Counted from the first letter of the stretch, positions 33,796 to 42,083 are shown. The stretch is DNA of 63,029 nucleotides from Bacteroidales bacterium (GCA_017469845.1 JAFUFP010000014.1:1-63029), one strand, 5' to 3'. The notes: generated by a model not told the origin, from the letters alone. Numbers and translations: made by a program.

Positions 33796-34020
33796 TTAAA
33801 ATACCATATCCATCGCCGCCTGCTGCGCCCGTGCACTATGGGCGGCATTCATCTTGCCGAAATTCCACTTCACGCCGAACAGAATATATCTGCCCATGAC
33901 GAGCCTATAGCTATCCTCTTCATAGTTGGCAGTGACCGTATGTGTAAGATTACGAGTCTGATTCAGGATGTCATTAACCTTAACACTATTTTTACCCCGG
34001 CTGATTTTTCCTCGTGAGTA
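33796..34020 (-). pseudogene. C-terminal fragment of a TonB-dependent outer-membrane receptor
   Basis: About 70 residues with the look of the last strands of a Bacteroidota SusC/CirA-type barrel: VNDILNQTRN, YRLVMGRYILFGVKWNFGKM and the tail HSARAQQAAMDMVF. The sequence to its right in the same frame does not look like barrel protein, so the breakpoint lies near 34020. The rest of the roughly 1000-residue receptor is absent from this window. Confidence 0.7.
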
Positions 34021-34156
34021 TTGGGGTGCATCAATTAAAAAGTCTTCCAGAATCAAAGAGCCGAATATGGGAAGCAATTGTGTCAACGCTGTTGACACAA
34101 TTGCAGGAACGTTAGGCACGGATTTAATCTCCGGAATAATCGGGAAATGATGCTAT

Positions 34157-34432
34157 TTACTTATTCTTGTAGTGACCCTTCATTGAGAAAACATATACCA
34201 GAATCTTCTCTCCGTCTACTGAGTAGATAATCCTGTCAGTTTTGTTGATTCTACGGGACCACTTGCCAGTGAGATTGTGCTTGAGCGGCTCCGGTTTTCC
34301 GATGCCTGAGTAGGGATGCTCAGCAATATCCTCGAGGATTTCCTTTATTTTAACGACCGTTTTCCCATCTGTTTTCTTCCACTCGTCAAAATCCTTCCTC
34401 GCCTGGGGAAGAAAGGCAATACTATAGCTCAT
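34157..34432 (-). CDS. yoeB: Toxin YoeB
   Basis: 91-residue Txe/YoeB-type RelE-superfamily mRNA interferase that cleaves mRNA on the ribosome (established for the family). Visible are the N-terminal FLPQARKDFDEWKKTD helix, the SRRINKTDRIIYSV strand with the catalytic-site arginine, and the C-terminal GHYKNK carrying the His-Tyr pair. It overlaps the antitoxin gene by 11 bases, the normal arrangement. All expected residues are present, so it should be active. Confidence 0.92.
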   Translation of the reverse strand: MSYSIAFLPQARKDFDEWKKTDGKTVVKIKEILEDIAEHPYSGIGKPEPLKHNLTGKWSRRINKTDRIIYSVDGEKILVYVFSMKGHYKNK

Positions 34433-34676
34433 CGACGTTTACAACTTCATAGTTCCCGTTTTTCACATCCTCATCTCCCTGCCGGATAGCTTCAACCAGG
34501 TCCGGCTGGGACATGATGTATGCCGTTTCTACCATAGACTCATACTCTTCCAAAGACATAATGACAACGGCGGATCCGTTTCCCCTGTTCACTATGACAT
34601 TGTCGGAATCCTTGACTACCCTGTCGAGATAGTCTTTGAGATTTGACCGAAGGTCTGTATATGTTGCTGTAATCAT
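34422..34676 (-). CDS. yefM: Antitoxin YefM (Phd/YefM family)
   Basis: 84 residues. The N-terminal DNA-binding and dimerisation part is MITATYTDLRSNLKDYLDRV followed by NRGNGSAVVIMSLEEYESM. The C-terminal toxin-neutralising tail is acidic and presumably disordered when free. It is transcribed first and overlaps yoeB. A perfect palindrome directly upstream (34683-34700) is the expected autoregulatory operator. Confidence 0.92.
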   Translation of the reverse strand: MITATYTDLRSNLKDYLDRVVKDSDNVIVNRGNGSAVVIMSLEEYESMVETAYIMSQPDLVEAIRQGDEDVKNGNYEVVNVDEL

Positions 34677-34682
34677 ATTCTA

Positions 34683-34709
34683 AGTACTTAAATAAGTACT
34701 GTAAAGATA
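34683..34709 (-). promoter_or_regulatory. yefM-yoeB operator and promoter
   Basis: AGTACTTAAATAAGTACT (34683-34700) is an inverted repeat with 8-bp arms, placed 7-24 bases before the yefM start. A reverse-strand TATCTTTA (34702-34709) is the probable -7 element, so the operator covers the transcription start. YefM-type antitoxins bind short palindromes with a GTAC-like centre; that YefM binds here is inferred. Confidence 0.6.
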
Positions 34710-34818
34710 ATGCTTTATTCTGAAAACGCAATACTGGAAAGGAAAAACTACCGCAAATTAAGTTCAAACACTGTCCGATTAACATCGCTTCTTAAAAATC
34801 CTCAAATGAATACGTATA

Positions 34819-35379
34819 ATGTCCATTCCGGTGCGGCTGTTTGGCAGCTTTGTAGGATATCTCGTCCGCAGACCTTTGCTGATGAATTTGCTAATGACTA
34901 TCTATTCTTATGAAACAAAGACAGTTGAAATAATCACATTGGTCACCAGGATTCTGGGTGCCCTCTTTTTTATCTACACTGTCCTATGTTTCGGTGTTCT
35001 TGAGAAATACAATCTGGGAGGCATTGGAAGCGATTCTGCTTATACCCTTTATTGGAAATGTCTTAATATATGCTGTTTGGTTCTTGCCTTTGATATTGTA
35101 GTTCAGATAATAAAATTGGCAGCACCGAATGCCTCCTGGCCAAAGACTGTTCAAACTCTCTTATATCTGGCTTCTTTCATCCTGGTGGCGGTGATGGTTG
35201 CAAGCTATCCCGGTTTGACATGTGATGGAGACCGTCACGAAATCACGGCATTATGGCCGATAGACGAGCAGATCAAGAGTGTTCGGGAATGTGTGATATT
35301 CGATGGCTTGTATATGGGGATTAGAAGCCTAGTTTATTCATTGATCCTTGTAAAGGGAAAACAGAGAGTTGCAAGGTAG
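34819..35379 (+). CDS. Hypothetical integral membrane protein
   Basis: Up to 186 residues with about four hydrophobic segments (IITLVTRILGALFFIYTVLC, LYWKCLNICCLVLAFDIVVQ, LLYLASFILVAVMVA and a C-terminal MGIRSLVYSLILV). The true start is uncertain: ATGs at 34882 or 34894 would remove a basic N-terminal extension. It resembles DUF2975-like small membrane proteins in general layout, but I cannot confirm this. Repeat copy ii follows about 50 bases downstream. Confidence 0.55.
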   Translation: MSIPVRLFGSFVGYLVRRPLLMNLLMTIYSYETKTVEIITLVTRILGALFFIYTVLCFGVLEKYNLGGIGSDSAYTLYWKCLNICCLVLAFDIVVQIIKLAAPNASWPKTVQTLLYLASFILVAVMVASYPGLTCDGDRHEITALWPIDEQIKSVRECVIFDGLYMGIRSLVYSLILVKGKQRVAR

Positions 35380-35430
35380 TTCCAACTATCCAGATACTAT
35401 CCCTGGTTTTTGAATTCAAGTATAAGTGAT

Positions 35431-35562
35431 TGATAATCAGGTTAATAAATCCAAACATACCAGGGGTTTAACGAGGAAGAATATTAAGAGAAAGATTTAC
35501 TCTTAAAATACTGATTTGCAGCGAGATAAGCAAAATTAACTTGTTTATCTCGCTGTCTTTTT
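35431..35562 (+). repeat. Intergenic repeat family, copy ii
   Basis: TGATAATCA at the left, core TTTAACGAGGAAGA (35467-35480), ATATTAAGAG with CTCTTAA as first stem, and AGCGAGATAAGCAA (35520-35533) pairing with TTGTTTATCTCGCT (35541-35554) with one G-T pair, then GTCTTTTT. It lacks the long tail of copies i and iv. The remaining 35563-35693 holds no gene that I can see. Confidence 0.75.
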
Positions 35563-35693
35563 AGGCTATTTGTTTGCCGAAGTTCCCGTTGTTCACAAGG
35601 CTGTCCCGGTGATTACGTCTGTCTTTCCTTCGATGTGGTTCATAAAGACCACGACAACGAGGGGGTTGATTGGCATGTCCAATATGCGTATAC

Positions 35694-36404
35694 TTACAGG
35701 TAGAAGCGCAGTCCGACAACAGCGGATGTATTCATTCGGAAGCCAATAGTCTGACTGTCAATACTGATCTTCTTGTCTTGGGCATCTCCCGACAAGGAGA
35801 CATATTCAACCTGGCCGAAGGAAACAGCAATGCCGATTCTGTCTGAGGGTTTGAATTCTAATGCAAACAGGTTTGCGGCCAGTTCAAATCCATGCAATTC
35901 GGTCGAGAAATCAGAGATGCCTACAGTAGCGGTTCTGTTTTGGGGATCTCCTGCCGAACCTGAAAAAATAAGGGAGATGTCCCGCTGTTTTGTCGTTCCA
36001 AACGCATAGAATGCGCCTATCTCAGGTGTAAAATACAGTCCCCGTGCTATCTTCAGATAGTATGAGACACTTGGGCCTATCGCGAAAACTCCTGTGGACA
36101 TCTTTGGCTCCACTCCTCCATATGTGCCCTCTTTTCTCTCGGATTGTAGAGCATAACCGCCTGATAAGGAAATCTTCAAATTGTCGACGATAAAATAACC
36201 GATTTCGGGCGAGGCTGAAACACCGAATGAGTAAACTGAGTTATTATCCGTGTTTCCGCTAATTGTTGTCTTTGACAATGTCGTAGCATCTGTATACGAA
36301 ATCCCGGCAGAAAGCCCTAGCGAAAAATCGCCTTTCTTTTGTGCATTGAGGCAAAGGACCGATGTCGTAAAGAGGATGGTCAGAAATAACTTTTTAATTT
36401 TCAT
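35694..36404 (-). CDS. Outer-membrane beta-barrel protein (PorT-like)
   Basis: 236 residues with a signal peptide (MKIKKLFLTILFTTSVLCLN, cleavage near NAQ). The rest is an alternating beta pattern typical of small eight- or ten-stranded barrels (FSLGLSAGISYTDATT, IGYFIVDNLKISLSGGYAL, SYYLKIARGLYFTPEIGAFY), ending in a hydrophobic last strand AVVGLRFYL. No ligand can be predicted. It lies downstream of, and on the same strand as, the TPR membrane regulator, about 100 bases away. Confidence 0.78.
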   Translation of the reverse strand: MKIKKLFLTILFTTSVLCLNAQKKGDFSLGLSAGISYTDATTLSKTTISGNTDNNSVYSFGVSASPEIGYFIVDNLKISLSGGYALQSERKEGTYGGVEPKMSTGVFAIGPSVSYYLKIARGLYFTPEIGAFYAFGTTKQRDISLIFSGSAGDPQNRTATVGISDFSTELHGFELAANLFALEFKPSDRIGIAVSFGQVEYVSLSGDAQDKKISIDSQTIGFRMNTSAVVGLRFYL

Positions 36405-36505
36405 ATACTATATTATTTATATTTAACTTCCTGTAGCACAAAATTTTGCATTTATAGCATCAAGAGCAAGAAGGAAAGGCTGTTCTTCATGTCAACATCA
36501 TCTCT

Positions 36506-38173
36506 TTAGTCTATGTATTCCAGGTAGAAATCCCTGCTCGGCGAGGCTAAGGCCGCGATTTCTGCTTTCAGTCGGTTCTTCTTTGTGTAAACCGTCCCTA
36601 TTGTATAACCTGTGAGATTGGCGATGGTCTTGGCATCGAACCCCACGATGAGTAGCACAAGGAAGCGGAAGTCCCGCTCCTGACGGTCGGGAAGATCTGC
36701 CTTGAGTTTATCGATGATACCGTCCAGGGACTGATTCACGATGGCCATAAACTTGTTCTGGGAATCCACATCCTGGCCGATGACGCTTATCTGCCGCAGG
36801 GCTTCTTCATAAATCATTTCCTTCTTGTCCCTCTTGATGGGCGACCAATAAGCAGCGCACAAATCGTTCAACGTTTTGTACTGAGCCTTATACATAGATG
36901 CAAACTCCTTTCGGAGCGCCAAAAGCGCCGCCTCCTTCTTCTTGAGTTCGGTTTCAGACTGTGCGTTTTGAAGTTCAAGCATTCTTTGCGACTCCAGACT
37001 GAGGGATGTCAACTGCTCTATCTTCCTATTCAAGTGATTCCGTTTCCTCTCGTAAAGAAGGACCAGGAAAGCGATCGCGAGCAATGCAATGATGATAATG
37101 AAAGTGATGCGCTGCTTCTCCAGTGCATTTTCATTCTTCAATCTCGCCGTATCGGCCATAAGAAAGTCCTGCTGGGCCTGAAGCAAAGATTGATACAGGG
37201 CTTTTGTGACAATGGAATCTTGTGCAGCCAGGGAGCTCTCCAGATCGGCCAACGCTTCCTTATCTCTGCCTTGAATTTTTCTGATTCTATATCTCCACAA
37301 CTTTAAGATTTCGTTGTCACCTGCCATGGATTCGAGTTGTCCTATAATAATGTCGGCTGCTTGCTCATTACCCGATAACTGAAGAGCTGCGGCATAAAGG
37401 CAGTAGCCTTCTACAGACAAGGGATTATGACGGGCAACCTCCTCAAGAATCCCAATACAACGCTTTGCATCAGGCTGAGGCCCCAGCAATATCGCTTTCG
37501 CGTTATTGACTTTTCGGCGGTAATACGTTAGGGAATCGTACACTGGCATGGAAAAGAATTCGTTGTACGTCCTCTCCGCATCATCCCACATATGCATATT
37601 GGCATAGCATGCAGCCAAATGTCCGGTTACAGACCAGATGCCCACACTGTCTCCAGCCATTCTTCCGTACTTCAACGCATCCAGCGCGTATTTTAATTCC
37701 TGAGGACTGTTATGACTTCGGGAATACACAGTTGAAATGGCCGAATTAACCAATTCTTTGCAGCGGTTGTCCCGAACAGCAGAGGAATCCTCAAGCGCCA
37801 TGGAATAATAATACAACGCCCGGTCATCTTCCTTCCTGTTTTGATGAATAACACCGTAGTAAAAGCAGGCAGCCATCTTATCAGCCGGATTCCCATGCCT
37901 CGAAAAATAGTCAAATGCCGGGGCAATTACACCAATATCTGTTGTGTCGATGTAGTTCTTGTCTAACGCCATCGTATACAGAAGCGAATGCCGCGCCTTC
38001 AACTCCCGCGTGTTCAAATTCCTTTCAGACATCGATTGAAGAACATTCAACGCACTGTCCGGCCGCTCATTGATATAAGCCCCCACATCTGCCAAAGTCT
38101 TAGCCGCCTCCCGTCTCCCGCAGGCGCAAAAAATCAATGCCGTTAAAAGAAGGATAATGTAATGCTTTATCAT
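36506..38173 (-). CDS. TPR lipoprotein with transmembrane helix and cytoplasmic LuxR-like HTH
   Basis: 555 residues from the ATG giving MIKHYIILLLTALIFCAC, a lipoprotein-type signal that fixes the start; the longer open frame upstream is chance. Outside the membrane are TPR-like helices (about 25-340). One transmembrane helix (FIIIIALLAIAFLVLLYE, near residue 365) is followed by a coiled coil (about 385-430). A C-terminal HTH (DAKTIANLTGYTIGTVYTKK, near 515-535) resembles LuxR/sigma region 4 domains. This is a common Bacteroidota design for a membrane-spanning transcription factor. The adjacent outer-membrane gene is a plausible target (inference). Confidence 0.82.
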   Translation of the reverse strand: MIKHYIILLLTALIFCACGRREAAKTLADVGAYINERPDSALNVLQSMSERNLNTRELKARHSLLYTMALDKNYIDTTDIGVIAPAFDYFSRHGNPADKMAACFYYGVIHQNRKEDDRALYYYSMALEDSSAVRDNRCKELVNSAISTVYSRSHNSPQELKYALDALKYGRMAGDSVGIWSVTGHLAACYANMHMWDDAERTYNEFFSMPVYDSLTYYRRKVNNAKAILLGPQPDAKRCIGILEEVARHNPLSVEGYCLYAAALQLSGNEQAADIIIGQLESMAGDNEILKLWRYRIRKIQGRDKEALADLESSLAAQDSIVTKALYQSLLQAQQDFLMADTARLKNENALEKQRITFIIIIALLAIAFLVLLYERKRNHLNRKIEQLTSLSLESQRMLELQNAQSETELKKKEAALLALRKEFASMYKAQYKTLNDLCAAYWSPIKRDKKEMIYEEALRQISVIGQDVDSQNKFMAIVNQSLDGIIDKLKADLPDRQERDFRFLVLLIVGFDAKTIANLTGYTIGTVYTKKNRLKAEIAALASPSRDFYLEYID

Positions 38174-38462
38174 GCGTATGTCAATCGAAAAAATCCGAAA
38201 TAATATCAGTGCAAATTTAAGAATAATCCCGTTAGGATACGTCTCATCCTGTTTTATCAAAGCGCACACTAATAACCTCTTAATCAATGAATTATAAAAG
38301 ACGCTTTGCAAGAATCTCAACAAGCCGGTTCCCTGGCCATATTTGTTTAGCCTAACCCGCATCCGGATTGTGATCGTCAGGGAAACAGGCACAAGCTGAT
38401 TGCAGAGTACCCCTGAAAACGAAGTTTGTTTGTCCAAATTGACGGCGAAAACACTAACTAAT

Positions 38463-38518
38463 TGATAATCAACCAAGCAATCTATCTTTAATGAGGAAGA
38501 ATATTAAGCTGATTATCA
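38463..38518 (+). repeat. Intergenic repeat family, copy iii (short form)
   Basis: TGATAATCA (38463-38471) and its exact reverse complement TGATTATCA (38510-38518) flank the core TTTAATGAGGAAGA (38487-38500) and ATATTAAG. The two downstream stem-loops of copies i, ii and iv are missing. The flanking 9-bp inverted repeat is clearest here and may mark the real ends of a minimal unit. Confidence 0.65.
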
Positions 38519-38547
38519 GTAAATTAGCACTAAAAACAACGACTTAT

Positions 38548-38578
38548 AAAAAAGCTGTGGGTGTACCACAGCTTTTTT
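38548..38578. terminator. Bidirectional terminator
   Basis: AAAAAAGCTGTGG (38548-38560) pairs perfectly with CCACAGCTTTTTT (38566-38578) over a 5-base loop. It ends the leftward 38643-39329 gene. Confidence 0.85.
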
Positions 38579-38642
38579 CTTCTCCCCAATAGGTCAAATA
38601 TGTTGGATGAGTTTATTCCCTACCTGGTGAGTCAAACGGAGA

Positions 38643-39329
38643 TTAATCAACCGCATCTGGATCGATCATGTCTTCCGGTAACATGGATTCGTATGTTCTT
38701 AGGAGCTTAGCATCCGCAAAACCAACAACGTCAAGAATATCATAGTCGTAAATGACAGCACCATTTACAACATTGACCTCATTGACACATATTTTCCCCC
38801 AATCACCACGAGGTCCGAAAACCTTAAATACACCATCCTCGGTATTCAGGATGCTCATCAGAGCATATCCTTCTTGACAGATATCCTTCCAGGTAAGACA
38901 GACCGGTATTCTAAGATGAAGAATCGGAGTCCCTTCAACTCCTCCGGTGATGATCATCTCGTCCTCCCCTATCGACATAAGACATTGTCGCAGACTACGG
39001 TAAGTAGCCTCCTCAAAAACATAGCCGCCCACAAATCCTTTTGCGAACAAATGGTTCTGAAAACCAGCAAGAGGATTCCGAATGCTCTCCTCCAGGGTCT
39101 GGTCCGTGAAAACTTTGTTATAGACATCACGCCATTTCACCTCAAAGGCCTCATCTGAAATCAGGTATTTTTCCAATCGGCTAAAAGACCGGTCCGGATC
39201 ATACCATTCTTCCTCACTCATCCCTGCCACATTCCACGGAAGGATTGGATCATCGCCCAAGAAACAACGATACACAAAACCTTGATCGTTATCGTAATCA
39301 TCAATTATTTTCCGTAATGTTATTTTCAT
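38643..39329 (-). CDS. Hypothetical soluble protein
   Basis: 228 residues, acidic, no signal peptide. It starts MKITLRKIIDDYDNDQGFVY and has mixed alpha/beta character with LRIPVCLTWKDICQEGYALM in the middle. It ends in an acidic tail (DMIDPDAVD). The style recalls SMI1/KNR4- or SUKH-type and other immunity-like cytoplasmic proteins, but I see no diagnostic motif. It has its own terminator and lies next to the IS110 element. Confidence 0.55.
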   Translation of the reverse strand: MKITLRKIIDDYDNDQGFVYRCFLGDDPILPWNVAGMSEEEWYDPDRSFSRLEKYLISDEAFEVKWRDVYNKVFTDQTLEESIRNPLAGFQNHLFAKGFVGGYVFEEATYRSLRQCLMSIGEDEMIITGGVEGTPILHLRIPVCLTWKDICQEGYALMSILNTEDGVFKVFGPRGDWGKICVNEVNVVNGAVIYDYDILDVVGFADAKLLRTYESMLPEDMIDPDAVD

Positions 39330-39522
39330 AAAATGCTATGTACAAGTAACTTTTAGATTTGCACCGTGATCCAATATGGGGTTGCGGTGTTCTGTTTATA
39401 TTTGTTTCGAAGAGATGTAAGAATCGTCAGACAGATCATTCCTCGGATTTGTTCTCAGATCCATTTCCGAGCATAAGTCCAGTTTCTTGCACACAAGTTC
39501 AAAACAACAACAGAAGCTGACA

Positions 39523-39595
39523 GGAAAGAGGGAGCGAGCCATTATTTGATTACCAGACAATCATGTCTATATTTAGTAACAGGCTCCCTCTTTCC
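39523..39595 (+). ncRNA. Candidate bridge RNA stem-loop of the IS110 element
   Basis: GGAAAGAGGGAGC (39523-39535) pairs perfectly with GCTCCCTCTTTCC (39583-39595). The enclosed 47 bases include a smaller AGACA/TGTCT hairpin and unpaired sequence, resembling a guide loop. The position, about 100 bases before the transposase start, is where IS110-group bridge RNAs lie. The full RNA would extend on both sides; target and donor guides are not assigned. Confidence 0.45.
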
Positions 39596-39696
39596 CCATA
39601 TTGAGATGACCATTTAGAATCGTAGACATTGAGGTCTAATAAAAGTATCTGCGTCGAAGACAATATGGCGTCAGCCAAACTAAACACCACAAATTT

Positions 39697-40692
39697 ATGC
39701 ATTTTTCTCATTTTGTTGGAGTCGACATCTCCAAGGAAACGCTGGATGCGGCAATATATCCGGCGAAAGACAAGAAGTTGGACTTCCTCCACTTCGACAA
39801 CACACGGAAAGGCCTAAGGGGCATGATATCCTGGCTGAAGCGACGCGGTGTCAATCCCGCGGAGATGGTCATCTGCGCGGAACACACCGGTGTGTACACG
39901 AACCCACTCATCGAATTCGCTGACAAGTACGGCATCAAACTAAGCCTCAATTCACCTCTGGAAATCAAGCGCTCCATAGGGATCGCCAGAGGAAAGAACG
40001 ACAAGGTTGACGCCGGCCGCATTGCTGAATATGCGCATAGCCACATGGATAGTCTTAGGCTGTACGAGAAGCCTTCGGACGCCATCGTCAAGCTTCAGTA
40101 TCTTCTCACGAAAAGGCGGCTCTATGTCCGTCAGCGGAGAGCTCTCCTGAACATGAAGGACGCCATAGGCAAATATGAAACGCGGGAAGCCCGCTCCCGC
40201 AACTCGTCCTCCATCAGGGAGTGCGACAAACTGCTGAAGAAGGTCGAAGACCAGATGGAGGCCATAATCGCTGCGGATCCCCAGATCAAGCGGAACTATG
40301 ACCTTCTGCTCAGCGTGAAGGGCATAGGGTTCATAAACGCCGTGAACACCATAGTCTTCACGAACAACTTCAAATCATTCGACAATCCGAGGAAATACGC
40401 GTGCTTCATCGGAGTCGCCCCCTTCGATCACAAATCGGGAACCAGTGTGAACGGTAAAACCAGAGTCTCGAAGATATGCAGGACTCAGCAGAAGGCCGAG
40501 TTGACCATGGCGGCAAGGAGCGCGATAATACACGATCCTGGCCTGCGGAAATACTACCTCCGGAAGATGAAGGAGAAGGGCGGCGGAAAGGATGCGCACG
40601 GCATCGTGCTCAACGCCGTCAAGTTCAAGCTCATCCTGAGGATGTTCGCCGTCGTCCGCTCGGGCCAGCCGTACAAAATCCTCAATTACTGA
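39697..40692 (+). CDS. tnp: IS110-family transposase (DEDD recombinase)
   Basis: 331 residues. The N-terminal RuvC-like DEDD domain shows Asp10 (VGVDISKETLD), Glu62 (CAEHTG), and Asp102 and Asp105 (KNDKVDAGRIAEY). A coiled-coil region (about 150-200) leads to the transposase_20 domain with the helix-hairpin-helix-like LSVKGIGFINA and the catalytic-serine segment KSGTSVNGKTRVSK (about 246-259). The enzyme recombines donor and target DNA under guidance of a bridge RNA (established for IS110). All key residues are intact, so it may be active. It is more GC-rich than its surroundings, fitting recent arrival. Confidence 0.93.
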   Translation: MHFSHFVGVDISKETLDAAIYPAKDKKLDFLHFDNTRKGLRGMISWLKRRGVNPAEMVICAEHTGVYTNPLIEFADKYGIKLSLNSPLEIKRSIGIARGKNDKVDAGRIAEYAHSHMDSLRLYEKPSDAIVKLQYLLTKRRLYVRQRRALLNMKDAIGKYETREARSRNSSSIRECDKLLKKVEDQMEAIIAADPQIKRNYDLLLSVKGIGFINAVNTIVFTNNFKSFDNPRKYACFIGVAPFDHKSGTSVNGKTRVSKICRTQQKAELTMAARSAIIHDPGLRKYYLRKMKEKGGGKDAHGIVLNAVKFKLILRMFAVVRSGQPYKILNY

Positions 40693-40836
40693 AAACCAAT
40701 CGGTTGAACTATCATACGCTTTAGTGCCGGATTGCAAGGAGATGAAACAAATTAGAATAATAGACACGTGTCTGGTTAAAGTTATAGTATCGCTCCACAT
40801 TCCGCATCGTCTGGCATATGACAACTGACAATCATC

Positions 40837-41043
40837 ATGAAAAACAATCACAAGGACATCGATACATGTGTCCGGAACTTCCGTGACGCGCTGCTCGCTT
40901 CCGCAACGAATCCTGAAGACGAAGATTACCAGATATGGGAATCTTGTGCCCAGAATGAACTGGAAGCAGCTATTGAGGAAAAGGTCAAGGCCCAGATCCT
41001 AGCCGACATTGCCGCATGGCTTAGGAACGAGCTGCCCTTCTAA
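40837..41043 (+). CDS. Hypothetical 68-residue acidic protein
   Basis: Starts MKNNHKDIDTCVRNFRDALL and is helical throughout with a conserved-looking tail ADIAAWLRNELPF. No family recognised. The open frame has orderly codon use and is followed by two GC-rich hairpins, so it is probably a real small gene. Confidence 0.5.
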   Translation: MKNNHKDIDTCVRNFRDALLASATNPEDEDYQIWESCAQNELEAAIEEKVKAQILADIAAWLRNELPF

Positions 41044-41279
41044 CAAAAAGCTGCTGGCGCATTTGAAGGCGAGGAGCCATAAACTCCCCGCCAGTTCCCG
41101 TATTGCTCCAGGGGGTAGCCGCGCGGCAAGGGGGCATGGCGCCCCCTTTAGCGCAGCAAATATCCTAAACTAGACGGCTGAATCGGAGGTATGATCTTTC
41201 CTGTTCACTTTTTCTCAAAAAGGCTTGGAAAAGTCTTAGAATACTAATTCTCGAGCCTAGACCAACACCCTCACATGGA
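41044..41279. other. GC-rich hairpin cluster
   Basis: Two stem-loops follow the small gene. The first is GGCGAGGAG (41068-41076) with CTCCCCGCC (41084-41092), extended outward by CTGGCG/CGCCAG. The second is AAGGGGGC (41128-41135) with GCCCCCTT (41141-41148), which has terminator form. No gene is visible from 41150 to 41279. Confidence 0.45.
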
Positions 41280-41775
41280 TTATAACACCGTCCAAGAACC
41301 GCCTTTGTCCGGGCCTTCTCTTCGGATGTGACCCGCGGCTTTGAGTTTTGCAAGGTGCTTTTCGATGGCTTTGGGAGTTATTCCGATTATCTCAGCGAGT
41401 TTGCGGGCCGAATAGTTAGGGTGATCTCTGAGAAGTTGGAGAATTTTCTCCCTACTTTTTTGTTTTTCTCCCCTTTCAATTGATTATTCTCCCCATCATC
41501 GTCAATCGACTTAAGAAATGCCTCGATGTCTGCGGACAGTGTCTTGACCATTTCGTCCGTCATAAATTCAAGAAAATGGACATATCATCCGCCTCCCGGG
41601 TTGCGATGAGCGCATTGATATAATCCCCTTTGTCTTCCTTGAGCACCTTGGCAGGAATCAAGCCGAATTCAAATTGGATCTGATTCATGACGAGACGGGC
41701 CATGCGTCCGTTTCCATCGGCCCAGGGATGGATGGTCACTAGGCGGTAATGAGCCTCGAAACTCAGATCCTGGGC
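41280..41775 (-). pseudogene. Truncated and frameshifted Fic-family gene
   Basis: Encodes the C-terminal part of a Fic (AMP/NMP-transferase) protein. The catalytic motif HPWADGNGRMAR is intact in SFEAHYRLVTIHPWADGN. The rest of the Fic fold (NQIQFEFGLIPAKVLKEDKG, INALIATREADDMSIFL) and a C-terminal winged helix (YSARKLAEIIGITPKAIEKH) follow. Two frame changes are needed to read it: one base missing near 41573-41577, and a shift in the A-rich stretch near 41460-41475. The N-terminal half is missing, cut by the neighbouring membrane gene. It is not functional as it stands. Confidence 0.8.
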
Positions 41776-42083
41776 TTTTGGATAACCCGGATAATCAGGG
41801 AAACGAAATACACGATGAGACCATAGAGGACCGGTACAAGGCTGACTTTGATGCCGCCTGCGACAATGTTTTTCGCAACATCATCATGGGCGGAGATGAA
41901 ATCCGCTATCTGAAGCCAGCCCAAAAGGGTCCAGAAGATGCCCACCACCAGAGCGGCGATGCCAATCTCCTTTATCCATGCGGGCGCTTTCCAGGCAGCA
42001 AAGAAAAGGCCGATGAAAAGAAGAGTGATAAGAATCATTCCGACAGGACCGCCGGAAATGAAGAGCGTAAAAAATTCAGACAT
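41763..42083 (-). CDS. Small ExbB/MotA-like membrane protein
   Basis: 106 residues from the ATG giving MSEFFTLFISGG. Three hydrophobic segments are visible (MILITLLFIGLFFAAWKA, IGIAALVVGIFWTLLGWLQI, VSLVPVLYGLIVYFVSLIIR). The last one, with its LxPVxYGLIVY pattern, resembles the C-terminal helix of MotA/TolQ/ExbB proton-channel subunits. The protein is shorter than true ExbB and has no ExbD partner nearby. Its 3' end overlaps the remains of the Fic gene, marking the breakpoint of that deletion. Confidence 0.6.
   Translation of the reverse strand: MSEFFTLFISGGPVGMILITLLFIGLFFAAWKAPAWIKEIGIAALVVGIFWTLLGWLQIADFISAHDDVAKNIVAGGIKVSLVPVLYGLIVYFVSLIIRVIQKPRI

Larger units (their letters stand above)
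38174..38642. other. Intergenic region with repeat copy iii and a terminator
   Basis: From 38174 to about 38460 I see no gene or clear signal; the reverse-strand open frame there has no start or signal logic. The right part holds repeat copy iii and the terminator, listed separately. Confidence 0.4.
39330..40790 (+). mobile_element. IS110-family insertion sequence (limits approximate)
   Basis: One transposase gene with about 370 bases of non-coding sequence on its left and little on its right, the layout of the IS110 group, in which the long left end encodes the bridge RNA. IS110 elements lack terminal inverted repeats and make no target duplication, so the ends cannot be fixed from one copy. 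The true left end lies somewhere in 39330-39522 and the right end in about 40693-40790. Confidence 0.6.

Noticed and set aside
33766..34017. Forward open frame overlapping the receptor fragment
   Set aside because: Antisense to the recognisable barrel C-terminus, with no motif or promoter.
33796..34119. 107-residue intact small gene
   Set aside because: Only the part left of about 34020 resembles a protein family (receptor C-terminus). The start region is random-looking, so it is a fragment rather than a gene.
38174..38476. N-terminal extension of the TPR regulator reading frame (about 100 extra residues)
   Set aside because: The internal ATG at 38173 begins a clean lipoprotein signal peptide. 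The extension is basic, lacks signal logic and would place the signal in mid-protein.
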